Below the pieces are notes generated by a model that searched no databases, was not told the DNA's origin, and was given only the letters and a program-made list of their open reading frames with translations. From Gymnogyps californianus (Eukaryota; Chordata; Aves; Accipitriformes; Cathartidae), in the NCBI RefSeq assembly GCF_018139145.2, contig NC_059471.1:98086914-98150913 (forward strand): a DNA stretch of 64,000 bases, read 5' to 3'. Both the position numbers and the translations under genes were made by a program. Positions 53,301 to 64,000 of the stretch are shown piece after piece (position 1 is the first letter of the stretch; each line of letters opens with the position of its first letter).

Positions 53301-56300
53301 TTATTCACTTTCTGCATCTCAGCCCTTGCTCTCTCACTCCTAAGAAGCCACTGTCATCGCAAAACATCTACATGTTTACTGGTAGAGATCTATGCCAATC
53401 TGCGTCATCTAACAGTTTTAACCCTGCAGGGCAGGGGTAAGCAAGGAGTGACAGCACAGAGATTTATGCAAAGTTCCTGGAGAAAGCTACCCCCGTCCCA
53501 TGGAGTCTCACTGTCTCCTCATGCTTTACTTCCTCTGTCCCGCGCTGCACTGAGTGAGCACCTTCCTAAACCCCAGAAGCAAGTATTGCACTTAAAGAAG
53601 ACCAGCAGGCTGGTGCTGCAGAGCATTGAGGGCAGTGACAGTAAATACCTTGAATTTATTGTGTTACTTTCAGAGCCCACAGTCAGGACCACATAGTCTA
53701 TTTGCACATGAAAAGAGGTGCAGGTTCCTCTTCTTTGCACATAAATAACACAATTGTGCATGTAAATTAGTTCCTGATGATTTACAGTTCCATTTTACAA
53801 CTCAGCAGTCACACAGCCATCCAGTTTGTGCATGTAAACATGATAGCCGTACATATGCCAGGAGATGCGTGGAGTGACTAGTAGCCATTGCAAGGTTGTG
53901 GTCCAGTTTGTGGGTCTAGGCTATTCGGAGCATACAGTTTCAGAAGCAGCTTACAGCAATAGAAGATGATGTTGTTACTGAAGCGGGCAGTGTCCTTCTG
54001 CCCTCTCTCCCCAGGACACCTTCCCATCACTTTCCCTGAGCTGGCTTTCAAGTGCACCTACACAACCAGTGAGGACAGCAAGCCCGTCCACCTGGAAACT
54101 GTTCCTCGGAAATTAAGAACAAAGAGGGTTTGTTTCCAGTTGCACGGGCTGCAGGACTGTCGCTGCCAGGACAAGACGGCACGGTTCACAAGCAGGGCAG
54201 GAAGGTGGGACGGCCCTTTCAGCAGCTGGGGACTTTCCAGCAGTTTGTGCCACCCAGGAATCCGTCTCTTGAGATACCTTTTCTTTTCCATTGTGAAACA
54301 CAAATAGGACTTACAGTTAAATGAAATTACCCCTTATGCACAATTCATGCTGGGCCATTCAAACCATTTCATTCCAAACTGAATTGCTTGTTTGCTTTAT
54401 TTTAGTATAAAATACTGCAAATCACTTCCGAATTATAAGATGAAGATACTTGGGGCTTTTCACCTAAATCAAATTTAGTTCAAAGCCAGGGTGTTTCCAT
54501 AAGTTGGCATATCATCAGGGAGACATTTTCCATGTATTTCTAATTCTGCTATTAACCAGCCAGGACACCATGTTCCCCACTCACTACATGAGTACAGAAT
54601 GCTTTCCTCTCAGTGGTATGGACAGGGTTTGTTAATGTTTAAGTAAGAATTTGTAAATTCTCAGATGAGAGGGATTATCTGTATCAGTTGATAATTATTT
54701 AAATAATTTGAATTTAGAATAACTCTTGATGGGGATTATTTAAATGGACATTTCTTTCCCAAGCTCCCCACTGAGTTCAAACAGGCTTAAGTTAAAGTGA
54801 ATTACAGGTACCGATATCTGGGAAGAAAGAGAGGCATCTTTTAACTTCCAGAAAATGTGTGGGACAGAAACAGCTTTCCTGGCAAACAGAGTGAAAAAAT
54901 ACATTGCTTTAATAATAGGAACTTTCCTAATTGTATATTGGCCTGAACTGTACCTCTATAAAGCCTGGGGGGCAAAGTCACACTAGAAATAATAAACATG
55001 TTTAAGGTAATTGTGTACCAAATAAAACCTATATGTAAAGTCACAGGTCATTGGTTCATGGCTTCCACCATCATTTGTGTATCACAAGTGAATAAACCTT
55101 TTTATGAATCATTTTTCCACTTCAGCTTTAGAATCCACACATCCATATACTTCTATTCTATTCATACATCTCTCAGGGACGTAGAACAATAGGATTTTCC
55201 ATTGTCTAAGCTCTGAGTCCTGCTTTAGGACAATTAAGGGAATTTACAATTGTAATGCATTCTTGTACCTTGCCTCAGAGAAACGACCTTCATTATGTAA
55301 ATGTCTATAAAACAGCATGCCAGGCACCAAAACATCAGGACAGAGAGGGCAGAAAAGCTAAGTGAGTGCTTGAAGTAACCAAATCAAATTCCTTTGCCTC
55401 AAAGTCCTCTCCAACTCAGAAATGAGGAATCCATTCCTCTCAACCTAAAAATATAATGCCTTTCATGCTTTAAAAAAAAAAAAAAAGGAAAAAAGAAAAA
55501 AAAGAAAAGAAATCCCCCTGGGCAGCAAAGCTCTTTCTTTGTGGTGGACTAAACTGCATTTCTTAACATAGCCCACAACCAGGCCGATTTCCCACTTAGT
55601 GATCATGGCACAGATTATTCATAACTCAGATGTAGAGCTTAGCCCATGCTCACAGCGAGCCTTGTAGCGTTCAATCTACCTAACTTTATACATCTAAAAA
55701 TTTGACACCTAACCTAAATTCATTGTTTAGGACCCATAAATTACCAATAGAGAGAAAGAGGCACACCTAACAGGTAATTAATTCTATCTATTTTGCATTC
55801 CTATTCTGGGAAGGGATAAATAACCCTCTGGAAGTATATCTTTCTCTTAACTATAGTGGGAGTTCAGGACAATTAGCTTAGACTAGACACCAAACCTCTA
55901 GATGCTGTGACAAATCTCATCCTTTGCCAACAAAATCATGGCTGATTTCTGTATCAGTCACAAATAAAATGGATATCAAGACATTTTCTGTGTTTTTTAA
56001 ATGTCAATTTGATCGTGGTCCCTCATTTGCTTGCACAATTGCAGTAACTAAGCACAGAAATGGCACACTCAAAATCTTCAAGTCGGATTGGCACTCCACA
56101 TGTTCAGATGCTTCCTGTGAACACATCAAGAAGAGCATCCTGCCAATGTTCAGGATATACAAATGTATCAGACGTTGTGTTTCTACTTTATCATTAGTAT
56201 TCAGCACTTACTTCGCACTCTGATAACTGGGGACAGTTCAAAATTCCACGCATTTTTGCTTCAAGCTATCTACTAGCTCAAGAACACAGCACTGTATTAG

Positions 56301-59300
56301 TAGCACTTGGTTCACTTAACCAGAACATCTCAAAGCCTCAAAAATCCAAATGTGCTTTGGAAGATTAGATGTTAATCAAAAGCTAAATGTTTGAGAACAA
56401 ACTTTAAAGCAGTTTTTGAATTTTGTTTGTGTGGGTGCCTAAGATTTGACTTCTATCAGCACACTTCCTTTGTGCTAAACGTATCAGCTAACTTCCTTCT
56501 GTGGCAAGTCAGTAAAACATACAGTAAATTGGAGCCTGAAGAGAGATCATGAGCCACCAAGCCAAGATTTATGACATGATATCCCTAGTTACCGTAGGCC
56601 ATGTTGTATAATAAAAGAGAATGCGTTGATGAGAAGATGGCAATCCAGATGAGAAACTGAGTTCTAGCAGAGGGAGAATCTTAAACCAATCTGTAGATAT
56701 AAAGAATCTGAGAAGTCCCTTTAATTTCATTGTTCTCTCAGATCCCTAGACTAGATATTAAACTTATGCAAGACATTGGATCTGACAGTCCACATTGCGC
56801 AGTCAAACAAAAAAAGCCCTGACTAAGTAAAGATTTCACTCTTTTGAAACTTCAAATTAAGAGTTGTGTGCACCATGTTCTTTCTCTATTATGAAGGCTG
56901 CTCATCGCATTATTTTAGTATCTGAATACTGCTTTTCTTCAGAACAACTAATTAGATATGACAGTCTGTTAGGCTGCAAGCTCTGCAACCCCCTAACTTT
57001 GAGTTTGAAGGTTTAATAGACTATACAACCTCAGTCACCTTGTCTGGCTGTATCACACTCCTGGCCAGGCAATGTTTCTCTATAAACAAGATGGGTTTTA
57101 CGTACACAGAGTACCACCATACCACCAAGTAACAGGAAACTGAAGTGCTTGCAGGTGGACACAGAATTTACAGACTTTCTTGAAACATGCATTCCTCCAA
57201 CAGTATGGAGGAGCAGAACAGGAGTCAGGAGCATTGTGGGCACACCTCCTTACTCCTGCAAGTATTGATTACACCTCCCCACCACGCTGTGAGATGAATG
57301 GGTTTTGTGCCAGCCCCCTTTAAGTCTACGCTCTTTATGGCTATGACCAGGCAGAGCTGAAGTACGTAAGTAACCCGTCAATGCAACCTCAGCCAGTAAC
57401 AGGTCCAGGTAACTACTAGACACCCTTCTTGTTAAAGAAATCTCTCATACTGGTTGATACTAGTCCCAATGGAACAGCTGCTCTGAGCCTTTCCTTGTAT
57501 TCACCTTTTCTGTATAGCTCCCCTTATCTGGTCCTACAGCAAGGTTACAGCCTTCTACTGAGGTTTACAGGATGACTACGATTATATATGGGTCCTGCCT
57601 ATTAATTTTAATCAGATACGTCCATGGCAAGATTCGGTTCTTGTTGGCTTCTCTGTTGAATGTTTCTGCCTGAGAGAGTTAAAGCTGTTCATCTTCTATA
57701 CGCGTGCACATGAAGCCATACGCCTGCAACTGAGGATAGAGAATGACAATTAAATGGGTCAATGAACGAAAGTAACCTTCAAACATGAATGCAAATAAAT
57801 CTGTACTTGCCGCAAGACCTGATAGCTTCAGAAGCAGTATTTACATGTTGAAGCATTTGGAGATCTGGGGCATAGCTTGTACTTTGCCTGCACAGAAAAT
57901 AGCTACCCTAATTTATCTTCAATCCTTAGGAAACACGAAAGGGAAAAAAAAAACCATGTATGAATGACGCACCACTTCATCTTTCTTCTGAATCTAGTGG
58001 AAATGTCTTTTCAAAGCAATATCCATAGGCTAATCCTTGTTTGATAATTGCTTTTTGCTGCCTTTTTTTAATTGCCTTTGTTTCTGTTACTTAAGCGCAC
58101 AAGAAAGGTCTTTCCTGACAAAAGAAGAGCCAACACAATTTGAAATGAAAGGCTGACACATTCCCTCGAATGACAAACTGAAGTCATGAGCCTGATACAT
58201 ACATTTAGAGATGAAAGCTGTTTACGTATGCCAGTCAGGCAGAAAGCAATTTCTCATAATTGCAGAACCTTTATACCTCAAAGTACAAATAGTATTGTTC
58301 ACAGTCTTACAAACAGATAAAAGCAGAACCCTTCCCAACATCCCTTCGCTTTTGAAAAAAATATTCAAGTAGGAGATATTCCAAAATAGCCCAGCAGCTG
58401 TTATGAACTGAACTGCCCCATCTGCCTTTATTTCGAAGTGCAGATCCAGCTGGGTCACTCTGCAACAAGGGAGACAGAAACCCTTCCTCCCTCAGAGAAG
58501 ACTACTTTGGGTCTCCTGTGTTGATGTTCAGAGTCACCACATTTTTTACTGTTGCTCTCTCCCTTCCTCCTCCCAGCCTCTCCCCACCCACATGCACGCA
58601 CAGAGCAAGAAAGCGGGAAGGGAAAAAAGCAGAAGTAAAACTTTGGCTCTCTCCTCCTACCTACCTGTGTAAGGGCTAGAGCAGAAGGCCCTGGGGCTTT
58701 CTAGAGTTACAGCAGAAGCAGCTGAAGTTATATAGCACCTCTTTACTCCAAGCTGGGCCTGATGGCAATATCTAGTTTGAAGAGCTTGGTGTGTAAAGAA
58801 AAGCTTTCCCTAATACTTCCGCGTACATCTTTATCACAAACTCTAGGTTAAACTGGAATGTGATGAAATGTCTCCTGCAAACTGCATAGGAAAAAACCAT
58901 ACCTTTTCCCAGACTATTAGAAACAAGAGTTGTTGTTTAAAACACAGACTTCTGCAATGATTTACATGCTCACAAGACAACATTTTGTCCCTAGCCCTTA
59001 CAGACATGAGGAGCCACATTTCTTGGATTTTGAAAAATGTTTTCAGTCCTGGTCACTGCAATTTAAAAGCTGCCACACTGTTTGACCTTTTAAAAAAAAA
59101 AATCACAGTTCACAAGTCAGCTTCAGTAACTCAAAATATTACATGTGACTCAAAAAAAAGCAGTTTTTCACAGCAGTCTTATTCAACTGCAGTAGTGATG
59201 ACAGTTTGTTGCAGGAACTTTCTCTGAAGAACAGGCAACTGCCGAACACCTCGGCCATGCGACCTTCTGAACAACTCTTGTACATCCTTCTCCTGCCTCC

Positions 59301-62155
59301 TCCCACCCTCTCAAACCAATTCTGCACTGCAAATTGCAAGAAGCGTTTCCACCTCCTCACATTCCCACTGCTCCCATCCCATTCTTTCCCACAAGCAGGC
59401 TGAGGAACGCTTGGAGCCAGGAGGACCCTTTGAAACACACGCAGAGGCAAATATCAGAGGTGTTTCAAAAAGTATATTTTAAACTCATGCATTGATGAGT
59501 TTAATTCTACTATCTATACCCAGAAGCAGAGACACAGATAGAAACTTCAGCAATTGGCCTCCAAAACTGGAAGAGCTCAGTGAATGAGAACGGGAGTCAC
59601 GTTCAGAAGAACCGCTGAGGCTGAAGAAGCTCCTATGGCAGCGGGACATCCCTGCGGTCAGCCATATGGATGGCTGGAGCATGTGTCCTGGGAGACTTAT
59701 TTTCAGAAATAGCAATACTGATTCTGCCCATTTCTCCTCAACGCTCTCAAGACTTTCACAAAATAGAAACACAGGACAATATATTTACTTTATTCTAGCA
59801 CTAATCTAGTAACAGATATAACCTATGATCCTAAATGTAAAAATAAAGGAAAACCTGAAGTATGTGCGGAAATAAACCCTGGATTACCTCCAGTTCTCAC
59901 ATTTTACTTAGGACAACTGTGTTTTTATCTCTCTTCTTGAATATTTACACTAATGAAGTTGCCCAAATTAAAATACTTTTCGTTGTCAGCAAACTAAATA
60001 TAAAATCCTCTAAACACCACTGAACTAATTATCATCTTCTGTAGCATGTCAGTGCTGAATATGCTACAAACAAAACCCACTGCACAGGGCATTGCTGCTT
60101 CTGGAATGAAAATGAGTTAGAATGAGCGCCTTTCAGCAGTCTGATTTCTGCTTTTTTCGCAATTCAGAACTGGAGAAGTTGGCAGCCTTGTGGGGACATA
60201 CATCCATTGAACTACCATAAACTACTAAATTTCCATGTGTTTTAAAAAGCTCCAGCTGACCTACATTTTATATAATGGATTAGCTGAAGCTTATGGAGTA
60301 GCACGAACAAAGCTTGACACTTGCTGCTAACCACATATCGTAAGCAATTAAATTTTTTATCAATAATATGTCCCATGTAAAGATGAGAGTTTTCAAGAGG
60401 AAAACTCTGACATTTCACACACAAAATAGAAATAATCATTTGACAGACGCACTTAGATTGCAGTATAAGTATCATCAAATTGATTAACTTTTATTTCACA
60501 TACTAAAAAAATTCAAATGTACACATTAAAATTCTTTGAAATTAAAAAAAAGGCTAATGAGCTTTAATTCACAATTTCAGGACATGTTAAAATAAGGGAT
60601 CAGAATCATTCATCATTTTGGAAATCCTGTCTTTTCTAAACTATCTACAAAATGATTAGTAATGCAAGTTGGGAAGCAATAACTCATTTCACAAAAGCAT
60701 GACTTCCACCTCAAGTTTCCATTTTGTTCTTATTCTGAGGCAGACAGAAAACTCAACTTTGAGTTTCGGTGGTGGATTTTTTGTTTGGTTGTGTTTTTTA
60801 CAAACCAGTAACAAGTCATTCCAGAGGCCAGTGGAACATACTGAGATGAAGGTGAACCAAGTCTAAGTCCTTGAGTCAGATCAAGAACTGCAACTTGGGT
60901 CACTTACATTTTCAAGTGCCCTGGTCATCAGCTCAACAGGGTTTTCTCTCTTCCTAATTAGAAAGTCCTTGACCTAACAAATCTCCATGAAAATGTAGTC
61001 AGAAAAATATAGCGAAGAAACAACATGTTTCTATTCTGATGCACTACCATTTTCCAACAAAAAGAGGATACTGAAAATTTCCAGAGGGATTTTCATTATA
61101 GGATCATCAGGAGACCCTCTGTGTTAAGAGTCCTTTCACTTATACTTTTATCTCTGCACTGGTTCATTTCCCAGTAACATCTGTAACTTCTTTTGACACT
61201 TTTTGTCCTTCTTTACAATTAGGTTATTCAACTGTTTAATGAAAAGGCAAGGGGTCAGCTATGGACAGACTTAAGCTGGATGTTGGCTGATCCAACTGGT
61301 CTATTGGGACAGAAGAAATTTGGTAGTGAAAGCAGTTGCTTCCTCCACAAATTGGAAGTCCATCAAAAGAAAGTAGCTATGTTAATGGCCTGAAGAATCA
61401 TGTATATCAGTAGTAAGAGAGACTCACATAAAGAGTGTTGGTCTTCTCACATCCTTCTAATTAGATGTCCCTGTAAACCATATTGCAAAATACATCTGTT
61501 TTCCAAAGTCAAGACAACGTTTCCATTTTTTTCTGACTACCAATTAAACTGACAATGACATTTCAAAAAAATGCCGGTTGGAGACATTACCAGAAAATTA
61601 AACTTGACTTGTCTCTTGAGGTTTCTTTATCCTCTTACTGTATGACTTCTATATGACTGGTCTACCTATGCTTAACATACTTCCGTAAGTCATTCATCTA
61701 TGCTACCTATAAACACACCAGTACACACAGGAGAAAAAAAAAAAGGAGGTAAGAGTCCAGGCTGTTTACATGGTTTTCCTCGCAAATACTGTCACTTTAA
61801 ATGAAATAATTAAGGGACACAGTTAGAACAATATCCATGTCACCTCAAAACACATGCTTTGATCCTAAAAACCACAGGCACTCTCTGGACTCAGTTCCTG
61901 TAAAACAACACAGCACCGCTAAAATCAATACAGCAGCACAGGTTTATGCTAGTTCAGTAGCTGACACAGGCTAAGGGATCAAAAGCAGGGATTCATGACA
62001 ATCTAGACACACAGCAATATTGCAAGATTCAAAGACTGGAAGGTGGAAACCTTCCACGTAGGAATACTGATATATCAGGAACTCAAAATCTCAAGACGGG
62101 ATTTATTTTAACCACCTGCACACATCTACAATGTAAACATTTGCATGTGAGCTAT
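47394..62155 (-). other. ABCG1: Large ABCG1 5' intron (runs past the window end)
   Basis: At least 16.6 kb of intron lies above the Walker A exon. I searched for the expected preceding exon (wording close to EFRDLSYSV...GPWW) on the minus strand and did not find it. Poly-A-rich DNA lies at about 55471-55516, and a cluster of three nuclear-receptor-like half-sites at 55038-55058. Open frames, for example 53966-54307 and 50574-50888, show no domain. Alternative first exons of ABCG1 could lie here unseen. Confidence 0.5.
55471..55516. repeat. A-rich simple repeat
   Basis: A run of about fifteen A followed by AG/AAAG-type words up to about 55513. It could be the tail of an old retroposed sequence, but no body was recognised next to it. 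Confidence 0.6.
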
Positions 62156-62720
62156 CCTACTGGGTCTGGCTGGGATGGAGTTCATTTTCTTCAGAGCAGC
62201 CCCTATGGTGCTGTCTTTTGGATTTGTGACTAAAGCAGTACTGATAATACACTGTGTTTTGGCTATTGCTGGGCAGTGCTTGCAGAAAGTCAAGGCTTTC
62301 TTTTTTTAGAGTAGGCTGGGGTGCGCAAGAAGCTGGGAAGGGACACAGTCAGGACAATTAACTAAAGGGATATCCCATACCATACAACATTGTGCTCAGC
62401 AATAAAAGCTGGGGGAAAGGGGGAGGAAGGGGGGGGACGTTTGAGGTTACAGCGTCTGTCTTCCCAAGTGACTCTTCCACGTGCTGAGGCACTGCTTTTC
62501 AGAAAGTGGCTGAACATTTGCCTGCCGATGGGCAGCAGTGAATAAACTCCTTATTTCGCTTTGCTTGTGTGCACAGCTTTGCTTCACTTATTAAAATGCC
62601 CTGATCAAGATCCACGAGTTTTCAGCTTTTGCTCTTCTGACTCCCTCCCCTATTCTGCTGGGGGGACTGAGGGAGCAGCTGCGTGGGTGCTCAGCTGCTG
62701 GCCGGGGCTACCCCACCACA
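62156..62720 (+). mobile_element. Diverged solo LTR in the ABCG1 5' intron
   Basis: Its first 25 bases align without gaps to the start of the LTR at 31358 (CTGGCTGGGATGGAGTT-type block, then TTCATTTTCTTCAGAGCAGC). It ends CCCCACCACA. A 5-base duplication GCTAT lies on both sides (62151-62155 and 62721-62725), which fixes the edges; the expected terminal TG has mutated to CC. AATAAAAGC at 62401-62409 takes the TATA position, followed by a G-rich run. There is no internal retroviral gene. Antisense to ABCG1, and older or from a sister subfamily. Confidence 0.85.
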
Positions 62721-64000
62721 GCTATTCCTCCTAGTAAATGTGGAGAGTCACTTGTTCGGCTCGTTTTGGATGAAATGAATAGTAACCTACACTCCACTGA
62801 CCGTCAGTGAAATCTTTTGTCTACAAAGAGAGCCTAGGTTGTTTTCTAACTCAGACACAGCCTCTTACACAGCAGAAACCTACATGGACTCAGATGAATC
62901 TGCTGTGAAGCCTATCTCTCACTGCTATGAGATGCCCAAGAAAAATGTGGTCTACTATCCACTAGGTATAACTGCTCAAGCAATCCATGTTTTTAAAAAT
63001 ATCTGATATACCTAAGTATAATTTAAAATCTCATTGTGAGATGAGCAGCTTCATTACACACAGTGATAAAGCAATTGCAGTCTGCCGGGCTACAGTCCTT
63101 CTATGGGCAGTGCAGTTGGTGCCATACAGGAGATGCACAAGTTCCAAGTTTTCATGCAATTTTTTCTAAATGTATGTGACAGAACAAGGGAAAGTAATGA
63201 CAGCTGTAGCCTGTGTGCAAATGGAGAAACAAGCACATCTCTAAAATTGTTAGTTTTCATTTCAGTGCCAGCTAAATGCTTTTCATCATTACGTGCAAGT
63301 GGCGAATGTACCACCTGTGTCTTTTTTGTCTTTGTGCCAACAGGTGAAATTACATTATGCTGACAGGGGCTGCAACAACCCAGGTAATGGCACAAGTACA
63401 GAACATTGCTCTGTCATCAGATCACAACATTTTCAAAATATTACTATTTTTTTAAATTCCTGTATGTACGTGTTAAAACTGAGTCACCACTCCATTTCCA
63501 ATGAAGACCTGAGTGGAACCCAACACTGCTTTTAAGCTCTGCTATCTGCCCCCAACAGATGAGTTTCCACTTCTGTATTTGTAATGTTTGTAAGAGTTCT
63601 TGTGTATTTTACAGTTGGTATTACTGTTAGCACAGTAGCCTCCACATGCCCTGGTCAGACTCGTGGTCCCATGTTCTTAGTCAACTGACATCAAATATTA
63701 AGACCAAGATCTTGGAGCAGGGACAGAATCTGATCTACTCTATTCTTCTCTCCCACACTCTCCATTTATTTGCTGATGATAAATTGTCCCAATACAATGA
63801 AAGGGTTTGCTACAGTATGTCTTCCTACAGGAACCCAAAGCACTGCTCTAAGATCCCTACATGTCAGTAAAGCGAAGGTCACGCCAGGATTAGTTTCACA
63901 TAGAGTGGTAAATTCAAAACTTAGTCAAACTCACAGTTCGGCTTTGCCCACAAAAATTCCACCATCTGTTATGTTAGAAGAATGCTTGGGGAAACTGCAT
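62721..64000. other. ABCG1: ABCG1 5' intron continuing to the window edge, nothing recognised
   Basis: About 1.3 kb. The frames at 63090-63395 (minus) and 63103-63363 (plus) overlap each other and match nothing I know. No splice-flanked ABCG1 coding sequence is visible here. Confidence 0.45.

Noticed and set aside
53966..54307. Possible exon after a strong CTCTCCCCAG acceptor
   Set aside because: The acceptor-like tract is good, but no reading frame matches ABCG1 or another family, and the strand is opposite to ABCG1.

Overview
The window looks like bird nuclear DNA. It holds spliced vertebrate genes with GT-AG introns, three LTRs of a type I recognise as abundant in avian genomes, and old CR1-like LINE relics, with no bacterial or viral gene organisation. 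I cannot name the species.

Two protein-coding genes can be supported. (1) A complete trefoil factor 2 gene (TFF2) lies on the + strand at about 10.65-13.41 kb: TATA box, signal-peptide exon, one exon per trefoil domain, and a last coding exon that supplies only Val-Cys-stop. The assembled product is 128 residues with 14 cysteines. (2) The 3' three quarters or more of the cholesterol transporter gene ABCG1 lies on the - strand: thirteen coding exons between 47393 and 29853. They join without a frameshift into 570 residues that run from just before the Walker A motif to the natural stop. The first ~95 residues were not found and probably lie beyond 64000, which makes the next intron at least 16.6 kb long. 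The two genes face each other tail to tail, the same relative arrangement as ABCG1 and the TFF cluster on human 21q22.3. Only one trefoil gene is visible here.

Layout: 1-2.08 kb no gene; 2.08-3.96 kb two consecutive copies of an old CR1/L3-like LINE 3' region; 5.56-6.14 kb solo LTR (- sense); 6.1-10.5 kb no gene; 10.5-13.4 kb TFF2; 13.4-29.85 kb intergenic plus the ABCG1 3'UTR, whose end is uncertain (poly(A) signal candidates near 29.57 kb and 21.33 kb); 29.85-47.39 kb ABCG1 coding exons, with a solo LTR (31.36-32.01 kb) close to the donor of the penultimate exon; 47.4-64 kb ABCG1 5' intron with a third, more diverged LTR at 62.16-62.72 kb.

The two genes do not share a pathway. TFF2 is a secreted mucosal-repair peptide of the stomach and gut. 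ABCG1 is a half-transporter that dimerises to export cholesterol. Their proximity reflects conserved synteny. I found no convincing undescribed system. The points most worth checking are the two-codon terminal exon of TFF2, the loss of the human +12-residue ABCG1 splice option, the LTR beside an ABCG1 donor, a poly-T acceptor tract, and the missing additional trefoil genes.
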